Assembly (NCBI RefSeq): GCF_000282535.1
Contig: NZ_AKJC01000082.1
Span: 1 to 43,980 of the forward strand
Source of the DNA: Pseudomonas sp. GM84
GTDB lineage: Bacteria; Pseudomonadota; Gammaproteobacteria; Pseudomonadales; Pseudomonadaceae
Length of the DNA stretch: 43,980 nucleotides
Direction of reading: 5' to 3'
The translations under genes and the position numbers were made by a program. The notes below the pieces were generated by a model, which worked only from the letters and a program-made list of their open reading frames with translations, did no database searches and was not told the DNA's origin. Within the stretch, counting starts at the first letter, position 1, and each line of letters begins with the position of its first letter. Positions 33,814-41,545 of the stretch are shown in pieces.

Positions 33814-35253
33814 TTAGCCCTCTAGTGTGTTGAGGAAGTCCATCGCCTGGCGATGGGAGTCTTCGGTTGCCGCACAGGTGATCTTGTCGTCGCCGCCGTT
33901 GAGGTCGCTGTAGCGCTGGATCGGCCCGACCACGTAGCTGCTCGGCCGGCCGCAGCTGCACGGCTGGTCCCACTCGACGGTGATTTCATCGCCGGTGATG
34001 AAGCCGCCCCAGCGGATCTCGGCACCCAGGTCGAAGAACGCCGCGCGCCCGGTGACGTGGCCCTTGCGCGGCAGGGGCTTGCTGGTTTCAGGGTCGAGCT
34101 GGAAGGGGATGACCGTGGGGGCGAAGTGGAAGTGGCCGGCTTCGCAGCGCGCATGGGCGCCACCGACGACTTCGGACATGGCGTAGGACTCGTTCAAGGT
34201 GCGCGCACCGGTGAAGCGCAGCACATCCTCGCGCCAGCCTTCCGGCTGGACCACGCCCTTGCCGCCACCGGCGGTGTGCACGAAGGAGTCAGGGTGGAAG
34301 ACGCCTTCCAGGCCACGCTCAAGACCCGCCTTGGCCATGCTGTGCAGCAGGTTCCAGGTGGCGCCGATGTACACGCGCTGGCCCTTGAGCTGGGTGGACA
34401 TGTGGTCGAAGAACGCCGCCAGGTGTTGCGGCATTTCGGCCTGCAACTGGTCGAAGGCTTTCTTTTTTTCCAGCAGTTCCGGGCTGATCACCAGGCGGTC
34501 GAGGGTGCCTTTGGATTGCGCCGCGCGCAGCTTGGCGCCCAGGTGCAGCACGTCGGTGCTGAGGGTGGTCGGGTAGGCGGCATGGAAGTGCGATTCGCTC
34601 GGCAGCAGCGCCGGGATCATCGCCGCATGCACCCGCACATGGCTCAGGTAGCCCTTGCGGTAGTAGGGGTAGATGGTGTGCAGGTTGGGCTGCGGGGTGT
34701 CCGGGTTGTCCATGTTCCACACCACCATCTTGCGCAGTTGCGCGAACTTCTCCCATTCGTGCACGCCCTGGGGCAGGAACGACAGGGTGCCGGAGGTGCC
34801 CGAGGTGTGGCTGATGCGCAGCTGCGGCACGCCTTCGTCCATGGTCTCGAACCAGTCGTCCAGGCCCTGGCAGTCGCTGACATTGACGGCGGCGATGGCC
34901 TCGGCGACCTCAGGCGTCACCAGTTTGCCCAGCCACTTGTTGATCTGCGCGTAGCTGCGTTTCTCCAGCAAGGACGGCGGGTAGGACTTGTACACGGTGT
35001 GTTCGAACAGCAGCGGCACCACGTCGTCGAGCTGTTCGATCTGGTCCACGCCCTGGGCATCGGCAAGTTTCTTCAAGACCGGTATGCGTTGGCGCAGGGC
35101 GTCGAAGCGCTGCTTGAGGCCATTGAGCTGCAGTGCGTCGATCTCGGCGCGGGGCAGGTGGTTCCAGGCGTGCTGGGAATAGTTGACCAATGCTGCCGGA
35201 TCGTTCAGCAGCAGCTGGGTTTTTTGTTCTATCGACAGGGGGGCAGTGGGCAT
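33814..35253 (-). CDS. acyl-protein synthetase, LuxE-like
   Basis: This 479-residue protein matches the LuxE/acyl-protein synthetase branch of the adenylate-forming superfamily. The phosphate-binding loop is SHTSGTSGT at about residues 148-156, and the SYAMSEVVGG block near 380 and ITGDEITVEW-type block near 440 serve nucleotide binding. LuxE activates an acid with ATP and passes the acyl group to LuxC. The protein is about 100 residues longer than classic LuxE (about 370), so it may be a standalone acid-activating enzyme. The ATG at 35253 is preferred over the in-frame 35313 start. It opens the minus-strand operon LuxE-LuxC, opposed to the iron-type alcohol dehydrogenase. Confidence 0.82.
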   Translation of the reverse strand: MPTAPLSIEQKTQLLLNDPAALVNYSQHAWNHLPRAEIDALQLNGLKQRFDALRQRIPVLKKLADAQGVDQIEQLDDVVPLLFEHTVYKSYPPSLLEKRSYAQINKWLGKLVTPEVAEAIAAVNVSDCQGLDDWFETMDEGVPQLRISHTSGTSGTLSFLPQGVHEWEKFAQLRKMVVWNMDNPDTPQPNLHTIYPYYRKGYLSHVRVHAAMIPALLPSESHFHAAYPTTLSTDVLHLGAKLRAAQSKGTLDRLVISPELLEKKKAFDQLQAEMPQHLAAFFDHMSTQLKGQRVYIGATWNLLHSMAKAGLERGLEGVFHPDSFVHTAGGGKGVVQPEGWREDVLRFTGARTLNESYAMSEVVGGAHARCEAGHFHFAPTVIPFQLDPETSKPLPRKGHVTGRAAFFDLGAEIRWGGFITGDEITVEWDQPCSCGRPSSYVVGPIQRYSDLNGGDDKITCAATEDSHRQAMDFLNTLEG

Positions 35254-35276
35254 ATTCGGGCTCGCTACTCGACGTA

Positions 35277-35435
35277 TGGAATCCGGCCAGGCCGGGGGGA
35301 GGGTGCGGCCCAAGTATGTCGACGGCGAGTGCCGATTTGTTCCGGATTCCAGGTATCGGTCGTGCGAGGTAACGCATTGAAAATAAAGGAATAAAATGAC
35401 GGTGCCAAAGCGCTTTCGAAGGTCATTCCGGATTC
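35277..35435. repeat. three copies of CCGGATTC in the divergent gap
   Basis: TGGAATCCGG (35277-35286) and CCGGATTCCA (35342-35351) form a perfect 10-bp inverted repeat with a 55-bp spacer. A third copy, TTCCGGATTC (35426-35435), repeats the right arm in direct orientation. They lie around the candidate promoter of the LuxE-LuxC operon and could be regulator half-sites. Confidence 0.45.
35380..35408 (-). promoter_or_regulatory. candidate sigma-70 promoter for the LuxE-LuxC operon
   Basis: On the minus strand TTGGCA (35403-35408) and TATTTT (35380-35385) are 17 bp apart, in the AT-rich part of the divergent gap. The 5' leader to the ATG at 35253 would be about 120 bases and would include the TGGAATCCGG inverted repeat. 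Confidence 0.45.
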
Positions 35436-35486
35436 GTTTTTAGCATGCCGGATCGACGCGAAAGGCGGCATACACTGGGCCTCGCC

Positions 35487-35504
35487 CACTCATTTAAATG
35501 AGTG
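35487..35504. promoter_or_regulatory. perfect 18-bp palindrome, candidate TetR operator
   Basis: CACTCATTTAAATGAGTG is a perfect 18-bp palindrome, 38 bases upstream of the iron-type alcohol dehydrogenase ATG. It is AT-rich in a GC-rich window and has the size of a TetR-family operator. The TetR gene at 37196 lies in the same direction behind the thioesterase gene. Confidence 0.65.
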
Positions 35505-35542
35505 CGGAGCTGTCAATTCGGACCGCTATTCGAGAGGCTTTC

Positions 35543-36694
35543 ATGTTGAAAATGGTATTTCAGACCACGCCTTCACTGATCATCGAGCGTGGTGCTTCGG
35601 CCCGGCTTGCCGAGCATGTGCGTGCCAAGGGTTGCAAGTCGGTATTGCTGGTCACCGATGCTGGGGTTGTCGCGGCGCGGCTGCTGGATGCGCTGCTCGC
35701 CGGCATGCACAGCGAGGGGATTGCCGTGAGCGTGTTTGCCGAGGTGCAGGCCGATCCGCCCGAGTCGGTGATCCTGGCGGCGGTGGAGGCCGCCAAGGCC
35801 TGTGGCGCCGACTGCGTGGTCGGGGTGGGCGGCGGCAGTTCGCTGGATGCCGCCAAGCTGGCCGCACTGTTGGCCTGCAGCGGCGAGTCGTTGAGCGAGG
35901 TGTATGGCATCAACCAGGCCAAGGGCCCGCGCCTGCCGCTGATCCTGCTGCCGACCACCGCCGGCACGGGCTCGGAAGTGACTTCGGTGTCGGTGGTGAC
36001 CACCGCTGCCGGGGAAAAGAACGTGGTCTACTCGCCCTTGTTGTTCCCCGACCTGGCGGTACTCGACGCCGAACTGACCCTCGGCCTGCCGGCCCACGTC
36101 ACTGCCGCGACCGGTATCGATGCCATGGTCCATGCCATCGAGGCCTACACCACCCTCCACCTGAAGAACCCGATGTCCGATTGCCTGGCCCGCGAGGCGC
36201 TGCGGCTGTTGGCTGGCAGCCTGTTCAGAGCCTGCCGACAGGGTGACGATGTCGAGGCCCGCGAGCAGATGCTGCTTGGCGCCTGCGTGGCGGGCATGGC
36301 CTTCGCCAACGCCCCGGTGGCGGCGGTGCATGCGCTGGCCTATCCGCTCGGTGCCCGTTTCCACATCCCCCACGGCCTGTCCAATGCGCTGGTGCTGGGG
36401 CCGGTGATGCGTTTCAACCTGCCGGTGGTGGCGCCGCTGTATGCGCAACTGGCCGATATCGTCATGCCCGGCTTGCGCGGCAGTGACAGCGAAAAGGCCA
36501 CGGCGCTGGCCGACTACCTGGGCGGTCTGGCCGGCGAGTTGGGCCTGGCCACGCGCCTGAGCGAGCTGGGCATCGTCGAGGCCGACCTCGAAGCGCTGGC
36601 CAGCGATGCCATCAAGCAGCAACGCCTGCTCGGCAACAACCCGCGCGAACTGACGCTGGCGGATGTGCACGCGATCTATAAGGAAATCCTGTGA
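35543..36694 (+). CDS. iron-containing alcohol dehydrogenase
   Basis: This 383-residue protein is a group III (iron-type) alcohol dehydrogenase. The nucleotide-binding block is GVGGGSSLDAAK at residues 94-105, and the metal ligands are D193, H197, H263 and H277, all present. PTTAGTGSEVTSV at 137-149 is the usual phosphate-binding loop. It oxidises or reduces an alcohol/aldehyde with NAD(H). The ATG at 35543 has GAGAGG 5 bases upstream; the longer in-frame start at 35498 runs through the palindrome. It is divergent from the LuxE-LuxC operon and overlaps the thioesterase gene by four bases. Confidence 0.92.
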   Translation: MLKMVFQTTPSLIIERGASARLAEHVRAKGCKSVLLVTDAGVVAARLLDALLAGMHSEGIAVSVFAEVQADPPESVILAAVEAAKACGADCVVGVGGGSSLDAAKLAALLACSGESLSEVYGINQAKGPRLPLILLPTTAGTGSEVTSVSVVTTAAGEKNVVYSPLLFPDLAVLDAELTLGLPAHVTAATGIDAMVHAIEAYTTLHLKNPMSDCLAREALRLLAGSLFRACRQGDDVEAREQMLLGACVAGMAFANAPVAAVHALAYPLGARFHIPHGLSNALVLGPVMRFNLPVVAPLYAQLADIVMPGLRGSDSEKATALADYLGGLAGELGLATRLSELGIVEADLEALASDAIKQQRLLGNNPRELTLADVHAIYKEIL

Positions 36695-37125
36695 ACAAGC
36701 CCGCGCGGCCGAGCCGCCAGGCCTTTCGCCACTTCACCCAGGTGCCCACGCGCTTTGGCGACAACGATGCCTATGGGCATGTGAACAACGTGGCGTACTA
36801 CGGCTACTGTGAAACGGCGATCACCACCTTCCTGGTCGAACAGGGCACCCTGGACATCGCCAGCAGCCCGGTGATCGGGCTGATCGTCAACTCCGGGTGC
36901 AGCTACTTTTCGCCCCTGGGGTTCCCCGACCGGGTCGAGGTCGGCATGAAGATCGCCCACCTGGGCAACAGCAGCGCGCGCTACGAGCTGGCGCTGTTCC
37001 GCAACGATGAACCGCTCGCGGCGGCAGCAGCCCATGTGGTCTACGTGTACGTGGACCGCGCCAGCAACACGTCGGTGCCGATCCCCGCCAGCGTGCGTGA
37101 CAAGCTGGCCCTGCTGGTCGACTGA
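36691..37125 (+). CDS. hotdog-fold acyl-CoA thioesterase (4HBT / YbgC-FadM type)
   Basis: This 144-residue cytoplasmic protein has the 4-hydroxybenzoyl-CoA thioesterase-like pattern FGDNDAYGHVNNVAYYGYCE at about residues 22-41, where D25 is the expected catalytic or binding acid. It should hydrolyse an acyl-CoA thioester. The start is GTG at 36691, overlapping the alcohol dehydrogenase stop as GTGA, with AAGGAA upstream. Its place beside the acyl-activating and acyl-reducing genes suggests it supplies or removes the acyl group used by that module. Family specificity is wide and the substrate is unknown. Confidence 0.88.
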   Translation: MNKPARPSRQAFRHFTQVPTRFGDNDAYGHVNNVAYYGYCETAITTFLVEQGTLDIASSPVIGLIVNSGCSYFSPLGFPDRVEVGMKIAHLGNSSARYELALFRNDEPLAAAAAHVVYVYVDRASNTSVPIPASVRDKLALLVD

Positions 37126-37195
37126 TCGCATACTCCCGGGTGCTGCCCATCCGTTGGCCAAGGTGGCAGGGGGCAGCATTCTGGAGAGATGACAG

Positions 37196-37855
37196 ATGAT
37201 CAAGGCAAGTCCGGACAAGCCGGGTGTGCAGGTGGCGATACCGGCGCAACCGCGCAAGGAACCGCGCCAGGCACGGTCGGTCGCGCTGGTGACGGCGGTC
37301 AAGCAGGCCGGCAGGCAGATTCTCGAAAGCGAGGGGAGGGAAGCCCTGAGCGCGCTGCGCCTGGCCGAAGATTCAGGGGTGGCGATCAGTTCGATCTACG
37401 AGTATTTCCCGACCATGGAATCGTTGATCGCCGCCGTCTTCGACGATTACCGCACCGAAGCGCGCCGTGGGCTGTACGCCGACATCATGGCGCTGCCCGA
37501 AGGGACCACGCTGTTTGACGGCATCTTGCTGGCGTTGCGGGCTGTGCTTGCCTCGCACCACAAGAAAACCCTCTACGACCCTGCCTTCAGCGTGCGCTCG
37601 ACCCACTATGACGAGCTGGTGCGGCTGGATGTGGTCAAGGCCAAGCAGCTGTGGAGCGCCACGGCAAGCTCCGCGTTGATGCAACGCTTCGCCAATGAAA
37701 TTCGCGTCAAGGATCGGGAGAAGGCCGAGTTTCTGGTGTACCAGACCTGGTCGGCGCTGCCCCGGGCCATCCTGCTGGAGCGTCCGGGCTACCTGACCGA
37801 CCTGGACACCCCGCAGATGCTGGCGCGGATGCTCCACGCCATGCTCACCGAGTGA
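37196..37855 (+). CDS. TetR-family transcriptional regulator
   Basis: This 219-residue repressor has an N-terminal helix-turn-helix at about residues 30-75 (ALSALRLAEDSGVAISSIYEYF, in the TetR form) and a C-terminal helical ligand domain. The long arginine/proline-rich N-terminal tail (about 20 residues) is disordered. It is 70 bp after the thioesterase gene, in the same direction, and probably controls the alcohol dehydrogenase/thioesterase unit, perhaps through the palindrome at 35487-35504. Between the two genes lies TGCTGCCC...GGGCAGCA (37141-37148 and 37171-37178), a weak inverted repeat. The ligand is unknown. Confidence 0.88.
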   Translation: MIKASPDKPGVQVAIPAQPRKEPRQARSVALVTAVKQAGRQILESEGREALSALRLAEDSGVAISSIYEYFPTMESLIAAVFDDYRTEARRGLYADIMALPEGTTLFDGILLALRAVLASHHKKTLYDPAFSVRSTHYDELVRLDVVKAKQLWSATASSALMQRFANEIRVKDREKAEFLVYQTWSALPRAILLERPGYLTDLDTPQMLARMLHAMLTE

Positions 37856-37875
37856 GATTGGCAGCGACTCCTCAG

Positions 37876-37968
37876 GCCTCATCGCCGGCAAGCCGGCTCC
37901 CACAGGTACCCCACAGGCCTTCAGAGCTGTGAGGTACGTGTGGGAGCTGGCTTGCCAGCGATAGGGCC
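37876..37968. repeat. inverted REP pair of the GCCGGCTTGCCGGC type
   Basis: A minus-oriented core (37876-37906) and a plus-oriented, slightly diverged core with TGGGAGCTGGCTTGCCAGCGAT (37938-37968) face each other in the gap between the convergent TetR and RidA-like genes. The changes in the second copy are paired and keep the stem. Confidence 0.9.
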
Positions 37969-37978
37969 AACCTTGGCC

Positions 37979-38338
37979 TCAGCCCTTGGCGGCCATCGCG
38001 GTCACTTCCACGCGCATTTCCGGGTAGGCCAATGCCGCCACGCCCACGGCGGCACGCACCGGCCACGGCTTGCTGAAGAAGCGCTGGTACACCTCGTTGA
38101 AGGCGGCGCGGTCGGCCATGTCGGTGAGGTAGATGGTCAGGTGCATGACCCGGTCCATGCCGCTGCCGGCCTTTTCCAGGGCGTCTTTGAGCGCCTGCAG
38201 GGTGCTTTCGCTCTGCTGGACGATGTCGCCCGCGAGATCAGCTGGAATCTGAGTCGTGACCAGAATGCCGTTGAACTCGGCGACGTCGGAGGAAATGGAG
38301 TCGGCGTCGGAATCGGGGGTGTAGATGAGGTCTGTCAT
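37979..38338 (-). CDS. RidA/YjgF-family protein
   Basis: This 119-residue cytoplasmic protein belongs to the Rid family, whose best-known members hydrolyse reactive enamine/imine intermediates of PLP enzymes. The arginine expected to bind the substrate carboxylate is R95 in PVRAAVGV, and E111 in MRVEVTA lies at the usual acidic position. The N-terminus lacks the common YSQA motif, so it is one of the divergent Rid subgroups and might have another substrate. The ATG at 38338 is chosen over upstream in-frame codons that give no family match. It is a single gene. Confidence 0.88.
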   Translation of the reverse strand: MTDLIYTPDSDADSISSDVAEFNGILVTTQIPADLAGDIVQQSESTLQALKDALEKAGSGMDRVMHLTIYLTDMADRAAFNEVYQRFFSKPWPVRAAVGVAALAYPEMRVEVTAMAAKG

Positions 38339-38486
38339 TGTTGGTTTGCCTTGCAACGGAAGGAAAGCCGCAAGCCTACGCGAGCCCGGCGCGGTGGTCG
38401 AGCCAGGGCCACCGTTTGGCCTGCGCACGTTGTAATACCGCGCCCCGGCCGTCAGAATCGCGCCGATTGTGAAGAAGGGGCTTGAG

Positions 38487-39182
38487 TTGAACGAACAGAC
38501 ATTGTCGATGCGCCTGGAGCGTGTGGCGGCGCATGTGCCGCAGGGCGCGCGCCTGGCCGATATCGGCTCGGACCACGGCTACCTGCCGGTGGCCCTGGCG
38601 CTGCGTGGCGTGATCGAAGCCGGCGTTGCCGGCGAAGTGGCGCAGACACCCTATGCCTCGGCCCAGCGCAATGTGCGCAGGAATGGCCTGGAGCAACGCA
38701 TCACCGTGCGCCTGGCCGATGGCCTGGAAGCGATCGAGGCGCTGGACCGCATCACGGCGGTCAGCCTGTGCGGCATGGGTGGCGACACCATGTGCGAGAT
38801 CCTCGAACGCGGCAAGCAGCGCCTGAGCGGCAACGAGCGCCTGATCCTGCAGCCCAATGGCGGCGAGCGCGAACTGCGTGGCTGGCTGATGGCCAACGGT
38901 TATCGGATCGTGTGCGAAGAACTGCTGCGCGAGAACCGCTTCGACTACGAGATCATCGTCGCGGAAAAGGGTGATGCGTCGGCCTACAGCGCCGAAGAGC
39001 TGTACTTCGGCCCTCTGCTGATGCGCGAGAAGAGCCCGGCATTTATCACCAAGTGGCAGCGCATGCTGCGCCAGAAGCAACAGACCCTGGCCAACTTCGA
39101 GCGCGCGCGTGACGCCATCCCTCAGGAAAAGCGCAGCGACTTCGCCCGCCAGGTCGGCTGGATCACCCAGGTACTGGCCTGA
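38487..39182 (+). CDS. trmK: tRNA (adenine-N1)-methyltransferase TrmK-like (COG2384)
   Basis: This SAM-dependent methyltransferase (231 residues) matches the TrmK family, which methylates A22 in tRNA in Gram-positive bacteria; its target in Pseudomonas may be the same but is not shown. The SAM site is ADIGSDHGYLPVALAL near residue 23, and SLCGMGGDTMCEIL near 94 and LILQPNGGERELR near 114 are family blocks. The TTG at 38487 is chosen because AAGGGG lies 6 bases upstream; an in-frame GTG at 38469 gives six more residues without such a site. It ends one base before the convergent DUF2790 stop. Confidence 0.85.
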   Translation: MNEQTLSMRLERVAAHVPQGARLADIGSDHGYLPVALALRGVIEAGVAGEVAQTPYASAQRNVRRNGLEQRITVRLADGLEAIEALDRITAVSLCGMGGDTMCEILERGKQRLSGNERLILQPNGGERELRGWLMANGYRIVCEELLRENRFDYEIIVAEKGDASAYSAEELYFGPLLMREKSPAFITKWQRMLRQKQQTLANFERARDAIPQEKRSDFARQVGWITQVLA

Positions 39183-39183
39183 G

Positions 39184-39459
39184 TCACAGCTGCGAGCAGT
39201 TGCCCATTTCCCGGTAGTTGACTTCGCGGGTCTGGCCCTGGTGGTCGACATAGACCATGTGCGCGGTGCCGACCTGGCAGTCGGCGACGTTGCTGGCCGG
39301 GGTGATGGAAATGACCTTGGCCACGTCCAGCGGCATGCCGTACGCGTAATTGTCGGCGCTGGCGGCCACCGGCGGGTTGCCGGCGGTGTCGGCCAGGGCG
39401 CCGAACGAGGCGAGCAGGGCGCTTGCGGCAAGCACGGCAATTCGGCGTTGAGTGTTCAT
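39184..39459 (-). CDS. DUF2790 small secreted protein
   Basis: This 91-residue protein has a signal peptide (MNTQRRIAVLAASALLASFG, cleavage near ALA-DT) and a DUF2790 domain of about 65 residues: YAYGMPLDVAKVISI, then two cysteines (DCQVG and GNCSQL) likely paired in the periplasm. The family is found mainly in Pseudomonas, in small paralogue sets, and has no established function. The ATG at 39459 is preceded by AGGAG. Its upstream region, shared with the divergent LysR gene, holds a TCATTGGT inverted repeat. Confidence 0.85.
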   Translation of the reverse strand: MNTQRRIAVLAASALLASFGALADTAGNPPVAASADNYAYGMPLDVAKVISITPASNVADCQVGTAHMVYVDHQGQTREVNYREMGNCSQL

Positions 39460-39483
39460 GGCAGGCTCCTTTTTCAATGTTTT

Positions 39484-39504
39484 ACCAATGATGTATTCAT
39501 TGGT
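39484..39504. promoter_or_regulatory. inverted repeat between DUF2790 and LysR genes
   Basis: ACCAATGA (39484-39491), a 5-base centre and TCATTGGT (39497-39504) form a dyad 21 bp long in the AT-rich divergent gap. Size and position fit a LysR-type operator serving the LysR gene, the DUF2790 gene or both. Confidence 0.6.
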
Positions 39505-39583
39505 GATCCTCAATAAATGGGCTAAGTCGTGATAGATTCCTGCCTGGAACGCACGAATAAGAAAAACACAAGGAGCCAAGCCC

Positions 39584-40516
39584 ATGGACATGCTGCACGC
39601 CATGCGTACCTTCGCCCGGGTAGTGGAGTGCGGCAGTTTCGCCGCGGCCGCCAATGCCCTGGATATTTCTGCGGCGCAGGTGTCGCGGATTGTCGCGGAA
39701 CTCGAGAACCAGCTGCAGACTCGGCTGCTGCACCGCACCACCCGGCGCCTGCGCATGAGCGAGGCGGGCGAGCGCTTTCTCGAGCGCGCGCGGCAGATCA
39801 TGCTGCTGACCGAAGAAGCCATGGACGAGGCCCGCGGCGCCCACCTCACCCCGCGCGGGCGGCTGCGCCTGCATTGCCCGCACGGCCTGGGCATGCTGCT
39901 GATGCCGCTGGTGGCCGGCTACAACGCCGTGTGCCCCGAAGTGGTGATCGAACTGACCCTGTCGCAGCGCAATCCCGACCCCTTGGCCGAGGGCCACGAC
40001 GTGGTGATCACCGTGGACGAGGCCCTGCCGGATTCGCAGTTGATCGCCGTGCCGCTGGGCACCATCTTCAGCATCCCCTGCGCCGCCCCAAGCTACCTGC
40101 AGGCCCATGGCGTGCCCGAGCGCCCGGAAGACCTGCACGAGCACAGCTGCCTGCGCATGGCGTACCCGATGTACGAGGGTGACTGGGTGTTCCCGCAGGG
40201 GCTCGATCAGTGCGTGATCGCCCCGCGCGACAGCTTCCTGACCAATGTCGCCGACGCCATGCTCAGGGCCAGCGAGCTGGGCATGGGTATTGGCTTGCTG
40301 CCGTTCTACACGGCCAGCCAGGCCATCGTGCAAGGCAGGCTACGGCGCCTGCTGGCGCCGTATCGGTTGAGGGAATGCGCGCTGTACGCGATCTATCCGT
40401 CGCGCCATTACCTGGATGCCAAGGTCAGGACCTGGATCGACTACATGAAGGAACAGCTGCCGGGGCTGTTCGCCGGGCACGAACGCATCGTCGACGATCC
40501 GCAGTACTGGAGATAG
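39584..40516 (+). CDS. LysR-family transcriptional regulator
   Basis: This 310-residue regulator has the LysR helix-turn-helix at about residues 3-60 (MRTFARVVECGSFAAAANAL, then QVSRIVAELENQL and LLHRTTRRL) of the CrgA/DsdC-like group, and an effector domain at about 90-295 with VVITVDEALPDSQLIAVPLG and MGIGLLPFY segments. The ATG at 39584 has AGGAG 8 bases upstream. It is divergent from the DUF2790 gene, which is its likely target through the dyad at 39484-39504. No catabolic gene is directly attached, so the effector is unknown. Confidence 0.9.
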   Translation: MDMLHAMRTFARVVECGSFAAAANALDISAAQVSRIVAELENQLQTRLLHRTTRRLRMSEAGERFLERARQIMLLTEEAMDEARGAHLTPRGRLRLHCPHGLGMLLMPLVAGYNAVCPEVVIELTLSQRNPDPLAEGHDVVITVDEALPDSQLIAVPLGTIFSIPCAAPSYLQAHGVPERPEDLHEHSCLRMAYPMYEGDWVFPQGLDQCVIAPRDSFLTNVADAMLRASELGMGIGLLPFYTASQAIVQGRLRRLLAPYRLRECALYAIYPSRHYLDAKVRTWIDYMKEQLPGLFAGHERIVDDPQYWR

Positions 40517-40525
40517 GCCCGCAGG

Positions 40526-41077
40526 TCAGTGCCCGTAACGCCCGACCAGACTCTGGGCACCCAGCGCATGCCCCTGCAACAGCTCCAGCAAGCCATTGCG
40601 GTCCAGCCCCTCTGGCAAGGTGCCGAGGGGAATGTCGGTGGCGATCAGCGTGAGTGCATAGTGGTGCGGGTTGTCCCCTGCGGGTGGGCAGGGCCCACGG
40701 TAGACGAGGGTGCCGCGAGAATTGCGGCCCACCATGATTGTCGGGCCGGTCAGCCCGGCCGTGCCTTCTTTCAGGCCATCGAGCGCCGGGTCGATGTTGT
40801 AGGCGACCCAGTGCACCGTACCGATGCCCTTGCCACCGTCCGGGTCGAACATCACCAGTGCCAGTGAACGGGTGCCGACGGGCAGGTTGTCCCAGCTCAG
40901 TTGCGGGGTACGTTCCTCGCCCGCACCGCAGAGCGGGTCGGGCCCGACCTGCTGCAGGGCGATGACACCGCCATCGGTGAACGACGACGAGCTGATCGAC
41001 AGCGCGCCGGCGCTACCGCCGGCCGCCAGGGCAGTGCAAGGCAACAAGGCGGCGAACAGCCAGGGCTTGAGGTGCAT
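40526..41077 (-). CDS. secreted YbhB/YbcL-like PEBP protein
   Basis: This 183-residue protein has a signal peptide (MHLKPWLFAALLPCTALA) and a phosphatidylethanolamine-binding-protein fold of the bacterial YbhB/YbcL type. Family marks are PQLSWDNLPVGTRSLALVMF near residue 58, a DPDG acidic loop, VHWVAYNID near 88 and PCPPAGDNPHHYALTLIA near 129, which supply the anion-binding pocket. Bacterial members have no firm function; kinase-inhibitor or small-ligand roles have been suggested. It runs toward the LysR gene, with 9 bp between stops, and precedes no clear operon partner. Confidence 0.85.
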   Translation of the reverse strand: MHLKPWLFAALLPCTALAAGGSAGALSISSSSFTDGGVIALQQVGPDPLCGAGEERTPQLSWDNLPVGTRSLALVMFDPDGGKGIGTVHWVAYNIDPALDGLKEGTAGLTGPTIMVGRNSRGTLVYRGPCPPAGDNPHHYALTLIATDIPLGTLPEGLDRNGLLELLQGHALGAQSLVGRYGH

Positions 41078-41118
41078 GACGATTCCTCGGCAGGGCGATG
41101 GGCCGCAGTGTAGTTCAG

Positions 41119-41436
41119 TCAGCGGCTGTCCTGGTCTTCTGCCGTGCCGCCGGTGTGCCCGGCGCCGCTGCCGGTGGCCTCGCCGGTGCTGTTGGAGCCG
41201 CCTGCGGCGCCGTCGGCGGCATCGGCGTTGCTGCCGCTGTCGCTGCTGTCGTTGGCCTTGCCGCTGCCGGGGCTGTTGACGCTGCTGTCGTCGCCGGCGG
41301 TCTTGCCGCCTTGCTGGTCGGTTTTCGGGTAGGCGTCGGTGTTGGTGTCGGAAGGGGTCGAGGCGGCGAAACTGCTGGCACTGCCCAGGCCCAGGGCCAG
41401 GGTGAAGAGAAGGGCAAGCGGGCGAATGCGGATCAT
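41119..41436 (-). CDS. small secreted Ser/Gly/Asp-rich low-complexity protein
   Basis: This 105-residue protein consists of a signal peptide (MIRIRPLALLFTLALGLGSA, cleavage after SFA) and a mature part of about 80 residues almost wholly made of Ser, Gly, Asp, Asn, Thr and Ala. It has no predicted fold, no cysteine and few hydrophobic residues. I recognise no family. A real gene is supported by the signal peptide, an AGGAGC ribosome site 8 bases before the ATG and its codon use. It may be an intrinsically disordered periplasmic or secreted protein. It lies between the PEBP-like gene and the REP-tailed MFS gene, all on the minus strand. Confidence 0.7.
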   Translation of the reverse strand: MIRIRPLALLFTLALGLGSASSFAASTPSDTNTDAYPKTDQQGGKTAGDDSSVNSPGSGKANDSSDSGSNADAADGAAGGSNSTGEATGSGAGHTGGTAEDQDSR

Positions 41437-41545
41437 GGCGAAGCTCCTGTGCGGATGATCTGTCATTCGTTTGGCTGGCGGGGGATGGCGGGGGTGCCCG
41501 TCGTGCGACGGGCGGTCAAAACAGTCTTGGTCAACCATCAGGCGC

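Noticed and set aside
32352..35253. LuxC/LuxE-like genes considered as a bioluminescence operon
   Set aside because: No luxA, luxB or luxD is present, and the LuxE-like protein is much longer than luminous LuxE.
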